Part shown: in pieces, positions 1 through 8,578 of the stretch
Position numbering within the stretch: the stretch's first letter is position 1
How the letters are laid out: each line of letters starts with the position of its first letter
Assembly: GCA_947476895.1 (NCBI GenBank)
Contig: CANJRX010000002.1
Coordinates: forward strand, 124,001 to 188,000
DNA from: Fidelibacterota bacterium
GTDB taxonomy: Bacteria > Pseudomonadota > Alphaproteobacteria > Rhodospirillales > Rhodospirillaceae
Direction of reading: 5' to 3'
Length of the DNA stretch: 64,000 nt
Notes under the pieces: generated by a model
What the model was told of the DNA's origin: nothing
Database searches by the model: none
What the model saw: the letters and a program-made list of their open reading frames with translations, nothing else
Program-made: the position numbers and the translations under genes

Positions 1-302
1 TATGGGGCGGCAAATTTTAAAGCGCCGCCGGTGCCGAGGGGCTCGGGCTCAACAAGGACCGTGAGTTCAACGCCGGGCGCGGCTGCGCGTAACGCGGCCA
101 GCTCCGGCTCAAAGGCATCGGCTTTGAAGCCGGCCAGAAGCAAAATCCGTTTGAAGTTGTGACGCGCCGCTTCCTGAATCAGATAACTCAGGAACGGGCG
201 TCCGCCTACGGGAAGGAGAGGTTTCGGTGTGTTCTTGGTCAGCGCGCCGAGACGTGTGCCTTTGCCGCCAACCAGGATCACGCACTGCCGGCTGATCGAC
301 AT
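1..302 (-). CDS. Sugar-phosphate nucleotidyltransferase, HddC-like (3' part beyond window)
   Basis: The N-terminal 100 residues or so of a nucleotidyltransferase lie here, and the gene runs off the left edge. After the start come VILVGGKGTRLG (the pyrophosphorylase signature GGxGTRL) and then TPKPLLPVGGRPFL and EPLGTGGAL, as in the NTP-transferase family that includes HddC, the D-glycero-alpha-D-manno-heptose-1-phosphate guanylyltransferase. The gene lies 11 bases after gmhA on the same strand, and a HddA-type kinase is at 3916-4926, so GDP-heptose formation is the most economical role. Mannose-1-phosphate or glucose-1-phosphate nucleotidyltransferases look similar in this part, so the substrate is inferred from context. 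The ATG at 300-302 fits the start of the conserved domain. Confidence 0.85.
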   Translation of the reverse strand, partial: MSISRQCVILVGGKGTRLGALTKNTPKPLLPVGGRPFLSYLIQEAARHNFKRILLLAGFKADAFEPELAALRAAAPGVELTVLVEPEPLGTGGALKFAAP

Positions 303-313
303 TTCGGCACTCG

Positions 314-901
314 TCACGTAACGGCGTTTTCGGCGAGTTCACACAGGATATGCCCAATCAGGATATGCATTTCCTGAATGCGGGGCGTCGAAGGTGAGGG
401 CACCTTCAGACAAATATCGCTTTTGGCTGAGAGTGCGCTTTCGCGTTCGCCGGTCAGGCTGATGGTTTTCATGCCGAGCTTGTGGGCCACGTCTACGGCT
501 TTGACCACATTGGGGCTGTTGCCGCTGGTCGAAAGCGACACCAGCACGTCGCCCTTTTTGCCGCAGCCGTCCAGCGGCCGCGAGAAGACTTCGTCATAGC
601 CGAAGTCGTTACCGATGGCTGTCAGCGCGGAAGAATTCGTGGTCAGCGAGATGCCCGGCAGCGGGCGGCGGTTTTTCATGAACCGGCCCGAGAGTTCCGC
701 AGCGAGATGCTGTGCGTCTGCTGCCGAGCCGCCGTTGCCGCAAAAGTAAATCGCGCAGCCGGCGCGCAAGGCTTCAATCATGATGTCCGCGGCGCGGGCG
801 ACATCGTCGGTATGCGCCTTCAATTTCTCGAGGTTCGCGATGTTTTGCGTCACAGCATCCAAGATCAATGCCGCATGCGCGCTGGTGGACGAAGAACTCA
901 T
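314..901 (-). CDS. gmhA: Phosphoheptose (sedoheptulose-7-phosphate) isomerase
   Basis: A 195-residue SIS-domain protein of the usual GmhA length. It would convert sedoheptulose 7-phosphate to D-glycero-D-manno-heptose 7-phosphate in the cytoplasm, the first step to nucleotide-activated heptose. The motif CGNGGSAADAQHLAAEL (about 54-70), the phosphate-binding SLSTSGNSPN (about 123-132) and a C-terminal EMHILIGHILCELAE helix are characteristic. The frame is open further upstream, but the ATG at 899-901 is chosen because AAGGAA lies about 10 bases before it and the family N-terminus begins there. The next gene on the strand is the HddC-like nucleotidyltransferase. No gmhB phosphatase is visible, so it must lie elsewhere. 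Confidence 0.93.
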   Translation of the reverse strand: MSSSSTSAHAALILDAVTQNIANLEKLKAHTDDVARAADIMIEALRAGCAIYFCGNGGSAADAQHLAAELSGRFMKNRRPLPGISLTTNSSALTAIGNDFGYDEVFSRPLDGCGKKGDVLVSLSTSGNSPNVVKAVDVAHKLGMKTISLTGERESALSAKSDICLKVPSPSTPRIQEMHILIGHILCELAENAVT

Positions 902-930
902 TTTAATCGTGTTCCTTAAGAGTGACGGGG

Positions 931-1461
931 TCACTTCACAAAGTGGCCAACCTGATCTCTGATCGACAGGACGGGATCGGACGTCGGCCACCACAGGCCG
1001 AGCGCGGGGTCATTCCAGACCAAAGTGAATTGTGAATCCGGATCGTAATAAGCGCTTTGTTTGTAGCTAAAGATCGCGCGGTCGCTCAGCACAAGGTGAC
1101 CATTCCCAAAGCCCGCCGGAACAATGACCTGGTGGCGGTTGTGTTCGGACAGCGTGAACGCCGTCCACTGACGGTACTGTTTGTGACCTTCTATATTGTT
1201 GATCACGACGAGATAAAATTTGCCTTCAAGGCAGCTGATCAACTTTGTCGTGCGGCGATCGCCGTGAATGCCGCGCAGGACATTCTTGGTGGAAATGGAA
1301 ATGTCGTCTTCGATGAAGCGCAGGCCCGTGACGCCGTGCGGCTCAAGCGCGGCCGCGTAATCGCGCTCGTTGTACGTCATGGTGTACCAGCCGCGGTGAT
1401 CTTCGAACACGTCGGGCTTTACGAGGAGAACGCCATCCAGTTTGGTCTTTTCGATAATCAC
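931..1461 (-). CDS. RmlC-type NDP-4-keto-sugar 3,5-epimerase family protein
   Basis: A 176-residue cupin of the dTDP-4-dehydrorhamnose 3,5-epimerase family. The VLRGIHGD segment with His66, VPAGFGNGHLVLSD (about 114-127), FSYKQSAYY with candidate Tyr138/139 and the closing NDP....WWP segment match RmlC architecture. No rmlA, rmlB or rmlD partner is seen. It is the first gene of a leftward unit with gmhA and the HddC-like gene, so epimerisation at C3 and/or C5 of a GDP-4-keto-heptose, as in Campylobacter heptose modification (DdahB/MlghB type), is more likely than dTDP-rhamnose synthesis. That assignment is inference; the fold is not in doubt. Confidence 0.8.
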   Translation of the reverse strand: MIIEKTKLDGVLLVKPDVFEDHRGWYTMTYNERDYAAALEPHGVTGLRFIEDDISISTKNVLRGIHGDRRTTKLISCLEGKFYLVVINNIEGHKQYRQWTAFTLSEHNRHQVIVPAGFGNGHLVLSDRAIFSYKQSAYYDPDSQFTLVWNDPALGLWWPTSDPVLSIRDQVGHFVK

Positions 1462-1580
1462 GCCATCGCCCCGCTAAAAACTGATTTCGCTGCCGGTAAG
1501 GTGGACGCAGGTAGCTAATGAATGGCTAAAGCGCAAGCTTAAGACGCCTTAAAAACCTGATATGGCGATTGGCGAGGCAA

Positions 1581-1597
1581 ATCAACCTTAAGTTGAT
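1581..1597. repeat. Perfect inverted repeat in a divergent intergenic region
   Basis: ATCAAC, a CTTAA spacer and GTTGAT form a perfect dyad with 6-base arms. It sits between the leftward epimerase/gmhA unit and the rightward GT61 gene. It has no T-run, so an operator is more plausible than a terminator. No regulator gene is adjacent. Confidence 0.3.
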
Positions 1598-1710
1598 ACC
1601 GGAGCTTGGTCTGCATTAGTAAAAGTTAACTGGGCGTCGGCTAAGCTGGACAGAGTGATACGCCTTTGCCATTTAAGCCACCCCGCTTTTATTGAAATCC
1701 CCCGAAGTCC

Positions 1711-2811
1711 ATGAACACCGAAGTCGGCCTTACCAACGTCAGCCTGGAAGACATTTGCCGGGAGCAGGGCCAGCCCTATTACCAACTGGCCGCGCCTAAA
1801 AACATCAGGCGACAGGTGAAGTCCCTTAAGGGTGTCACCGAGGAGCCCTACATTACGGCGCCGATGTATTGCGGTCGGGTCAACAATGTCGTGGTTTTCG
1901 GCAAAAGCTATGTCTGTGACACGCCCGGCCGCGCGGTGTTTTACCACCAGTCCCACCGCAACTACGCGCCGGAAGACTTTGTCCAATACTACACCAGCGA
2001 GATTGCAAATGGCGGCCCGCACCCGAGCGTAAAAGACGAGTGCTGTTTTTTAGGGGGCTTCTCCGGAGATACCAAATTCTTCGGGCACTTCATTTTCGAG
2101 TACCTTTATCGCTTGGCCGCTTTTGATAAGTGCGGCCTGCTCGCCGCCTTGCCGCTGGCTGTTTACGACACCATTCCCGATGGCTGGCTATCGTTCATTG
2201 AATTGTACGGCGTTCCCAAAGAGCGGTTTATCAAGGTTCCACAGCTTCCGGCGCCGGGGTTTGTAAAGGCCTGGATCGCGTCCTGCCCCAACTCACTCTC
2301 GCCGAACCTTGGCTATACCTATTGGGACGAGGGCATTCTGAACGTCCGCCAAAGGCTGATTGAAAACGCCGGCGCTACGGTGCCCACCGGACCCAAGCGG
2401 ATTTACTTGGGCCGCCGCACCGCGAAGCACCGCAAGCTCGTCAACGAAGACGCCGTCTGGCAGTACTTGTCGGGGCTTGGATTTGAGTACCCCGAATTTG
2501 AAAATCTGTCGGCGGCTGAACAGATCCGCTTGGTCAGTGGCGCTGAAATTGTTGTGATCGTGCCCGGCTCGGGAAGCTGCATCACGAATTTTGCCCCCGC
2601 CGACTGCATCATCCTTGAGTTTTTGCCGCCCCACCTGGTGGGCGGTTTGGGCCCCAGGGGCTTTTCGACAGTGATCGGGCAGACCTACGAGCGCGTGGCG
2701 TCAAGAATAGCCGAGGGCACCGGCGCGGCTGGGTTAACAAACGACCTCGAGGTTGAATTGCCGGCCGTTATCGCCGCAGTCGAGCGGGCCATAGAGCTCA
2801 AAACGCGTTGA
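1711..2811 (+). CDS. Glycosyltransferase family 61-like (DUF563) protein
   Basis: A 366-residue soluble protein with the DUF563/GT61 pattern. There is an N-terminal region with FLGGFSGDTKFFGHFIFEYLYRL, in which a His corresponds to the family's conserved early His. The C-terminal half has RIYLGRRTAKHRKLVNEDAV, an aromatic E-F-E-N-LS..EQIRLVSGAEIVV segment and PGSGSCITNFAPAD, where GT61 members usually read HGaaLtNl.F. The family transfers sugars in polysaccharide and glycan assembly; donor and acceptor cannot be read from sequence. The gene is transcribed alone, 133 bases before the dehydratase operon, and no strong Shine-Dalgarno precedes the ATG at 1711. Confidence 0.7.
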   Translation: MNTEVGLTNVSLEDICREQGQPYYQLAAPKNIRRQVKSLKGVTEEPYITAPMYCGRVNNVVVFGKSYVCDTPGRAVFYHQSHRNYAPEDFVQYYTSEIANGGPHPSVKDECCFLGGFSGDTKFFGHFIFEYLYRLAAFDKCGLLAALPLAVYDTIPDGWLSFIELYGVPKERFIKVPQLPAPGFVKAWIASCPNSLSPNLGYTYWDEGILNVRQRLIENAGATVPTGPKRIYLGRRTAKHRKLVNEDAVWQYLSGLGFEYPEFENLSAAEQIRLVSGAEIVVIVPGSGSCITNFAPADCIILEFLPPHLVGGLGPRGFSTVIGQTYERVASRIAEGTGAAGLTNDLEVELPAVIAAVERAIELKTR

Positions 2812-2944
2812 TTATCGCGGTATTTCCAAAACGTTTACGAAGTGCAAACGAAGTCGCCCTAGCTTGCCTGCCGCGCCTGCCCGCTGGACAGAGACACGGC
2901 GGATGGCTTAACAACGGGCGTCAGTTAAATATCGAGAATATCCT

Positions 2945-3919
2945 ATGAAAATCCTGATTACCGGCGTGACCGGAATGGTCGGCAGCCACCTGGCCGAGTA
3001 CGTCTTGGCCGAACATCCTGGCGTGGAAATCCATTGCCTGCTGCGTTGGCGCAGTCCACGCGACAACATCCTGGGCATTCAAAGCCGGCTCAACCTGCAC
3101 CTCGGCGACCTGCGCGATTTGAGCGGGCTCACCAATTTGCTGACCAAGGTCCGGCCCGAACGCATTTTCCACTTGGCCGCGCAGTCTTACGTCGACCAGA
3201 GTTTCGCAGCCCCCGTCGATACGCTCGATACCAACATCATCGGCACGGCCAACCTGCTCGAAGCCATTCGGTTGTCGAAGACCGATCCGACCATTCACAT
3301 ATGTTCGTCGTCGGAAGTGTACGGCCAGGTCCGTCCCGACGAAGTTCCGATCAACGAAAATAACGTGCTGCGCCCCGCGAGCCCCTACGCGGTCTCGAAG
3401 GTTGGCGAAGACATGTTGGGCCTGCAGTACTTCCTGTCTTACGGCATCAAGACGCTGCGCACGCGCATGTTCACTCATACGGGCCCGCGCCGCGGCAGTG
3501 TGTTCGCGGAAAGCACCTTCGCCGAACAGATCGCTCAGCGCGAATTGGGTCTCGCCCAGGGTCCGGTGAAACACGGTAACCTCGATAGCGTGCGCACCAT
3601 TACCCACGTCAAAGACGCCGTGCGCGCCTATTGGACGTTGTTGGAAAAGTGCCCGCCGGGCGAAGTTTACAATATCGGCGGCTCGGAAACGCTGACGGTT
3701 GGTGAGATTCTCGAAATCCTCAAGAGGCACGCCACTGTGCCGATCACGCAAGAAGTTGACCCGGCACGCCTGCGTCCGTCGGATGTGACCTTGCAGATCC
3801 CGAACATCTCGAAATTCCAAAACGCGACGGGCTGGAAGCCGACCATTTCGATGGAAGATACGCTGCTCGATCTTCTCAACTATCACCGCGTGCGCCTGAA
3901 GGCCCTATACAACAAATGA
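2945..3919 (+). CDS. GDP-mannose (or GDP-heptose) 4,6-dehydratase-like extended SDR
   Basis: A 324-residue extended SDR with GVTGMVG at residues 7-13 for NAD(P) binding, SSSEVYG at about 121-127 and the catalytic pair Tyr148/Lys152 in SPYAVSK. The downstream DSVRTITHVKDAVRAYW and EVYNIGG segments are typical of the GDP-mannose 4,6-dehydratase/RMD group. Family knowledge: these enzymes make GDP-4-keto-6-deoxy-mannose, and close relatives (DmhA, WcbK) act on GDP-D-glycero-D-manno-heptose. Overlap of its stop with the start of the HddA-like kinase (ATGA) makes GDP-heptose the likely substrate. A C4-reductase role (Rmd type) cannot be excluded. It is the first gene of a ten-gene rightward operon. 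Confidence 0.8.
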   Translation: MKILITGVTGMVGSHLAEYVLAEHPGVEIHCLLRWRSPRDNILGIQSRLNLHLGDLRDLSGLTNLLTKVRPERIFHLAAQSYVDQSFAAPVDTLDTNIIGTANLLEAIRLSKTDPTIHICSSSEVYGQVRPDEVPINENNVLRPASPYAVSKVGEDMLGLQYFLSYGIKTLRTRMFTHTGPRRGSVFAESTFAEQIAQRELGLAQGPVKHGNLDSVRTITHVKDAVRAYWTLLEKCPPGEVYNIGGSETLTVGEILEILKRHATVPITQEVDPARLRPSDVTLQIPNISKFQNATGWKPTISMEDTLLDLLNYHRVRLKALYNK

Positions 3920-4926
3920 CATTCGTTATTACGCGCACGCCGTATCGCATCTCCTTTTTCGGCGGAGGGAGCGATTATCCCGAGTGGTATTTGAAACACG
4001 GCGGCGCCGTATTATCGACCTCGATCAATAAATACGTTTACATCACCGCGCGGCATTTGCCGAAGATCGGTGGCCTGGTTCACCGCGTGATCTGGCGTCA
4101 CGTTGAAACCGTTGAAACGGTCCATGACATCCTTCACCCCGCCGTACGCGAGGGCATGAAGTTTCTGAAATTCGATGATTCCATGGGCCTTGAGGTCACC
4201 TATCAGGGCGATCTGCCGGCGCGTTCGGGCATGGGCTCCAGCTCGACCTTCGCTGTCGGTCTGATCAATGCCCTGCGCACCGTGCGCGGCGAAAAGCCCA
4301 ATGCGCGCGATTTGACCGCCGATGCCATTCATTTAGAGCGCAATATTTTGCGCGACCGCGTCGGTTCGCAAGACCAGGCGGCCGCTGCTCATGGCGGTCT
4401 CAACTATATAGAGTTCGGGAAAGACGACAGCATTAAGGTAAGCCCGATCACACTTTCCCAAGACCACTTCGCCAATCTCAATAAGCATTTGATGCTGTTT
4501 TTCACAGGCCGTCAGCGCACAGCCTCCAGCGTCGCCGAAGCCGTGATCAAAAACTTAGGGGATCGCACAGCGCAAGTGACCCGCATGCAAGCCATGGCGG
4601 CCGAAGGCGTGGGCGTGCTGCAAAGCGGCGACATTGAAGCCTTCGGTAAGCTGTTGCATGAAGCCTGGACCCTGAAGCGCGGCATCAGCGATCAAGTCTC
4701 TTCGGAATTCATCGATCGCGTCTACGCCGTTGCGCGCGAGAACGGTGCGTGGGGCGGAAAGCTTCTGGGTGCTGGCCAAGCCGGCTTTATGTGCTTCGTG
4801 GTCCCGCCTGAGCGCCGTGAACAGGTCAGCGCCAAGCTGGCCGATATCGGCACCTTCGTGCCGTTCCAGTTGGGTACTTCCGGCACACAAGTCGTGTATT
4901 CGGCCGACGCCCCCACGGGCGGCTGA
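3916..4926 (+). CDS. hddA: D-glycero-alpha-D-manno-heptose 7-phosphate kinase-like GHMP kinase
   Basis: A 336-residue GHMP-family kinase. The N-terminus reads TRTPYRISFFGGGSDYPEWY, characteristic of the HddA/fucokinase branch. The ATP loop LPARSGMGSSSTFAVGL covers about 100-116, and WGGKLLGAGQAGF near residue 277 is the third GHMP motif. HddA phosphorylates heptose 7-phosphate at O1 in the GDP-heptose pathway. With gmhA and the HddC-like gene in the same window, only the 7-phosphatase gmhB is missing. The start overlaps the preceding stop by four bases, suggesting translational coupling. An L-fucokinase-like role is the main alternative. Confidence 0.85.
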   Translation: MTFVITRTPYRISFFGGGSDYPEWYLKHGGAVLSTSINKYVYITARHLPKIGGLVHRVIWRHVETVETVHDILHPAVREGMKFLKFDDSMGLEVTYQGDLPARSGMGSSSTFAVGLINALRTVRGEKPNARDLTADAIHLERNILRDRVGSQDQAAAAHGGLNYIEFGKDDSIKVSPITLSQDHFANLNKHLMLFFTGRQRTASSVAEAVIKNLGDRTAQVTRMQAMAAEGVGVLQSGDIEAFGKLLHEAWTLKRGISDQVSSEFIDRVYAVARENGAWGGKLLGAGQAGFMCFVVPPERREQVSAKLADIGTFVPFQLGTSGTQVVYSADAPTGG

Positions 4927-4927
4927 T

Positions 4928-5536
4928 ATGCCGGAAGCGGTCATCCCCGTCCGCAAATCGACCGTATTTGAATCGCCCTGGCTCCGCGTCGAGGCGCTTG
5001 ATATGGCGCCGGAGGCCGGCGGTGCGCCCCAGGCCCCCTATTACCGCGTTGTCGAGACCCCGGGGGTCATTTGCGTGCTTTTGTCGGCCACCGGCGACTT
5101 TGTCATGGTCCGCCAGCCCAGGCCGGTTGTGGAGATGTATACCCTCGAATTTCCCGCAGGACGGATCGAGCCGGGCGAAACCCCTGCCGACGCCATCCGC
5201 CGCGAGGTCCTGGAGGAGACGGGGCTGAGGCTCGCCTATCTGCAATTTCTGGGGCAGACCGAACCTATCCCAAGCCGTTTGCACACCCCCCAATCATTGT
5301 TTATTGGAGTGGCCGCAGACGGTCCTGCCATGCCGGTCAGGGAACGGGACGCCCAAATGGTCCTGGTTCCGCGCGCCGGCTTCGTGAAGGTCATGGAACG
5401 CGAAGGTATGCATTGCCTCGTGGCCCTAGGAGCGCTGAAACTGGCCGAGCTGCTCTGGTCGGTGGATTTGTTTAAAGCTAGTATCGACTTGATTTGTCAG
5501 CAATTTGGCGCTCGAGACGGCGTACATAAAGGTTAA
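4928..5536 (+). CDS. NUDIX hydrolase, ADP-sugar pyrophosphatase type
   Basis: A 202-residue protein with a complete Nudix box at residues 78-100: Gly78, five residues, Glu84, seven residues, then REVLEETGL. The upstream VICVLLSATGDFVMVRQPR and EMYTLEFPAGRIEPGE segments resemble ADP-ribose/NDP-sugar pyrophosphatases. The frame extends upstream into hddA, but the ATG at 4928 is chosen because it lies just past the hddA stop. Inside a nucleotide-sugar operon it could clear damaged or side-product NDP-sugars; this is inference. Confidence 0.85.
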   Translation: MPEAVIPVRKSTVFESPWLRVEALDMAPEAGGAPQAPYYRVVETPGVICVLLSATGDFVMVRQPRPVVEMYTLEFPAGRIEPGETPADAIRREVLEETGLRLAYLQFLGQTEPIPSRLHTPQSLFIGVAADGPAMPVRERDAQMVLVPRAGFVKVMEREGMHCLVALGALKLAELLWSVDLFKASIDLICQQFGARDGVHKG

Positions 5537-5547
5537 TCGGAGGAGAC

Positions 5548-6480
5548 GTGCTAAATACCAACGAGCGCCTAAAACGCCTCATCTATCAAACACTGCTTAT
5601 TCGACGCGTTGAAGAACGCGTCATCGAGCTGTATCCGTCAGACAAGATCCAAAGCCCCGTGCACCTTTCGATTGGGCAGGAGCCTGTGGCCGTCGGCCTG
5701 TGTGAGTCGATGTCGCCCAAGGATGTGTTGTTCACGACCTATCGTGGCCACGCCTATTACATCGCTAAGGGCGGCAAGCTCCCTGAATTGATGGCCGAGC
5801 TTTATGGTCGCAAAGGCGGCGTCTCCGGCGGTAAAGCCGGATCGATGCACTTGGCAGCCCCTGAAGTCGGCATGATGGGGTCTTCGGCCGTTGTCGCCAG
5901 CACCATCCCGCATGGCGTCGGCGCTGCTTTGGCGGCGAAGCTGCAAGGCACCAAACAAGCCGTGATCACCATCTTCGGCGACGGCGCTATCGAAGAAGGC
6001 GTGTATCACGAAAGCATGAATTTCGCGGTGCTGCATAAGCTGCCGGTGTTGTTCGTCTGCGAAAACAATGCGCTCGCTGTGCATACGTCGCTGGCACAAC
6101 GCCAAGCTTTCGACATCGTGCAACATGCAAAGTCTTACGGCATCAACACCACCGTCATCGAAGACGGTAACGATCTGATCAAGGTTGGTGATATCGCCGC
6201 CAAGCTGCTGGAGTCCTTACGCGCCGGCGGCGGACCTGAATGGCTGATGGTGAAAACCTATCGCTACAAGGAACACGTTGGCCCCGGCGACGACTTCGAT
6301 GCGGGCTACCGTTCGCGCAGCGATATGGAAAAGTGGCTCGCCACCGATCCTTTGTACAAATATCCCGAGATCGTCAAAGAGATGGAAGCCGACGTGAAGA
6401 CCGAAATCGACCGCGCTGTGGCGTTTGCGGAAGCTAGCCCGCTGCCGACCCGCGCCGACCTGCTCACCGACGTAGAATAG
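5548..6480 (+). CDS. Thiamine-diphosphate dehydrogenase E1 alpha-like subunit (pair 1)
   Basis: A 310-residue E1-alpha family protein of the pyruvate/acetoin dehydrogenase type. SPVHLSIGQEPVAVG, TTYRGHAYYIAKG and the ThDP/Mg motif GDGAIEEG...CENN (144-174) are all intact. The GTG start at 5548 is supported by a strong GGAGGA just upstream. The beta subunit follows after 17 bases. Neither an E2 acyltransferase nor an E3 dihydrolipoamide dehydrogenase is in the window. The pair is therefore unlikely to serve a classical 2-oxoacid dehydrogenase complex and may do acyloin- or transketolase-like chemistry on a sugar nucleotide; that role is inferred. It is a paralogue of the product of 7586-8578. 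Confidence 0.85.
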   Translation: MLNTNERLKRLIYQTLLIRRVEERVIELYPSDKIQSPVHLSIGQEPVAVGLCESMSPKDVLFTTYRGHAYYIAKGGKLPELMAELYGRKGGVSGGKAGSMHLAAPEVGMMGSSAVVASTIPHGVGAALAAKLQGTKQAVITIFGDGAIEEGVYHESMNFAVLHKLPVLFVCENNALAVHTSLAQRQAFDIVQHAKSYGINTTVIEDGNDLIKVGDIAAKLLESLRAGGGPEWLMVKTYRYKEHVGPGDDFDAGYRSRSDMEKWLATDPLYKYPEIVKEMEADVKTEIDRAVAFAEASPLPTRADLLTDVE

Positions 6481-6497
6481 CCAAAGGCTCGACGCGC

Positions 6498-7574
6498 ATG
6501 ACCAATCAGTCTCTGCAAAAGGCTTTGAGCTACCGCGAAGCCCTCAATAAAGCGATGCACGACGCCATGGCGGCTTCGGACAAGGTTCTTTTGTTCGGCC
6601 AGGGCGTCAACGATCACAAAGGCATCTTCGGCACCACGTCGGGTCTTGCTGACAAGTTCGGTGCCCAGCGCCTGATCGAAGTGCCGCTGGCCGAAGAAGG
6701 CATGACCGGCATTTGTATCGGCGCGGCCTTGAACGGCGCGTATCCGATCAACATTCACATTCGCGCCGACTTCGTTTTGCTGGCGATGAACCAGATCATC
6801 AACCTCGCCGCCAAGTACAAGTACATGTTCGGCGGTCTGTTCGACATTCCGATGATGATCCGCCTTGTGATCGGCCGTTCCTGGGGTCAGGGCGCGCAGC
6901 ATAGCCAGAGCTTGCAGTCGCTGTTTGCGCACATCCCCGGCCTCACAGTCATCATGCCGGCCAGCTCCGGCGCGATTGTCGACAGCTACGCGCATGCGGT
7001 TCAGAAACATCGCGGCACGGTCATCAGCTTCGAGCACCGGCTTATGTATGATCTGACGTTCGAGCGCGATCACGAACCCGAAGTTCTGGGCAAGACCCCG
7101 TTCTCGCAGCGCCGCGTGCGTGCTGGTACGGACGTCACCATCGTCAGCACCTCGATCATGAGCCTTGAAGCCCGCCGCGCCGCCGATTGGCTGGCCGACC
7201 GCGGCATCTCGTGTGACGTCATCGATCTGCACTGCGTCTCGCACATCGATCACGACGTGATCATGAAGAGCGTCGGGCGCACCGGTCGCCTGCTTGTAGC
7301 CGATACCAGCTGGCTGCCGTACGGCGTGTCGGCGGAAATCTGCCGCATCGTCTGCCAGAACGATCCGGGTGCTCTGAAAGCGCCTGTGGTGAGCCTCGGC
7401 ATGGCGCCCGCACCTTGCCCCACGGCAAAAGCGCTGGAAGACATCTACTACCCGAACCTGACGACGCTGACGGACAGCATCGCGACCTTGGTGCGCGGCA
7501 AGAATCACGGGATCGATCTGCCGCACGAGCGTTCGATGGCGGATGTCTACAAGCGCTTTAAGGGTCCGTTTTAA
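6498..7574 (+). CDS. Thiamine-diphosphate dehydrogenase E1 beta-like subunit (pair 1)
   Basis: A 358-residue E1-beta/transketolase C-half protein. VPLAEEGMTGICIGAALNG (about 62-80) carries the Glu that contacts the thiamine ring in this family, followed by RSWGQGAQHSQSL and IPGLTVIMPASS as in pyruvate dehydrogenase beta subunits. The C-terminal domain has GRTGRLLVADTSWLPYGVSAEI, the usual transketolase C-terminal fold. The gene directly follows its alpha partner and precedes a second alpha/beta pair. The acceptor is unknown; position in the operon suggests a sugar-related substrate. Confidence 0.85.
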   Translation: MTNQSLQKALSYREALNKAMHDAMAASDKVLLFGQGVNDHKGIFGTTSGLADKFGAQRLIEVPLAEEGMTGICIGAALNGAYPINIHIRADFVLLAMNQIINLAAKYKYMFGGLFDIPMMIRLVIGRSWGQGAQHSQSLQSLFAHIPGLTVIMPASSGAIVDSYAHAVQKHRGTVISFEHRLMYDLTFERDHEPEVLGKTPFSQRRVRAGTDVTIVSTSIMSLEARRAADWLADRGISCDVIDLHCVSHIDHDVIMKSVGRTGRLLVADTSWLPYGVSAEICRIVCQNDPGALKAPVVSLGMAPAPCPTAKALEDIYYPNLTTLTDSIATLVRGKNHGIDLPHERSMADVYKRFKGPF

Positions 7575-7585
7575 AGAACGAAATT

Positions 7586-8578
7586 ATGACAGCTCCATCT
7601 GCATCACTGCTTTCGGCTGACCTTTCCCTGTCGCTCTACAAGACGCTGTATATGACGCGGCGTTGCGAAGAGACGATTGTGCGTATCTATCCCGAAGACA
7701 ACATGAAGACCCCGATGCACATGTCGATGGGTCAGGAAGCTGTTTCGGTCGGCGTTTGCCGCGCCATTGGCGGCAACGGCGATGTCATCGCCAGCTACCG
7801 CAGCCATGCGACCTATCTCGCGCAGACCGAAGATCACGGCTCTTTCTTCGGCGAACTGCACGGCCGCACCAATGGTACGGCTGACGGAAAAAGCGGCTCG
7901 ATGCATTTGGCAGACATTCCGAAGGGCATGCTCGGTTCAACCGGTATCGTCTCGGCCGGCATTCCGGTGGCCATGGGCGCCGCGTTCGCCAATAAGCAGA
8001 AATCACCCGGCCGCGTTGCCGCCGCGTTCTTCGGCGACGGCGCGACCGATGAGGGCGTGTTCTGGGAAACGCTCAACGCGTCTTGCGCTATGAAATTGCC
8101 GATGATGTTTGTCTGCGAAGACAACGACCTCGCCGTGCACACCCGCAAGTCTGAGCGTCAGGGCTTCAACTCGCTTGTCGAAGTCGTGCGTAAATATAAA
8201 TGCGATGTCTACGAAGACGATACCAACGACGTCGAAAGCATCTACGCCCTGACCCGTAAAGCGATTGAGAAGATGATTTCGAGCGGCCAGCCGGCCTTCT
8301 TGAATATTAAAACCTACCGCTATCTCGAGCCCTGCGGCACGATGCAAGATAGCGACGCGCCCTATCGCCGTGCGGAAGAAGACGCCTACTGGAAAGGTCG
8401 CGACTGCGTGGCGCTCCAGCGCAAGCGCCTGCTCGCGAGCGGCCTCGCAGAAAAAGACCTTTTGAAAGTCGAAGGCGACATCAACGCCGCGATTGAGAAA
8501 AGCGTGGCAGCTGCGAAAGCAGCTCCGCATCCCGGCGCAGATTTGCTTTCTTATGGTGTGTTCTATGAGACGCCTTAA
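7586..8578 (+). CDS. Thiamine-diphosphate dehydrogenase E1 alpha-like subunit (pair 2)
   Basis: A 330-residue second E1-alpha protein, clearly paralogous to the pair 1 alpha subunit but well diverged. TPMHMSMGQEAVSVG, SYRSHATYLAQ and the ThDP motif GDGATDEG...CEDND (150-181) are present. A C-terminal extension with YWKGRDCVALQRKRL, as in E1-alpha linkers, is retained. The C-terminal 14 bases overlap the start of its beta partner. Two complete pairs suggest two different donors or acceptors, or a heteromeric assembly; sequence alone does not choose. Confidence 0.85.
   Translation: MTAPSASLLSADLSLSLYKTLYMTRRCEETIVRIYPEDNMKTPMHMSMGQEAVSVGVCRAIGGNGDVIASYRSHATYLAQTEDHGSFFGELHGRTNGTADGKSGSMHLADIPKGMLGSTGIVSAGIPVAMGAAFANKQKSPGRVAAAFFGDGATDEGVFWETLNASCAMKLPMMFVCEDNDLAVHTRKSERQGFNSLVEVVRKYKCDVYEDDTNDVESIYALTRKAIEKMISSGQPAFLNIKTYRYLEPCGTMQDSDAPYRRAEEDAYWKGRDCVALQRKRLLASGLAEKDLLKVEGDINAAIEKSVAAAKAAPHPGADLLSYGVFYETP

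Noticed and set aside
2921-3886. Long open frame on the minus strand opposite the dehydratase gene
   Set aside because: It has no domain signature and mirrors a well-supported plus-strand gene; GC-rich codon bias commonly opens the opposite frame.
6306-7526. 406-codon minus-strand frame opposite E1 subunits
   Set aside because: Composition is Arg/His/Asp-rich without motif, and the plus-strand genes have intact ThDP motifs, so it is an antisense shadow.
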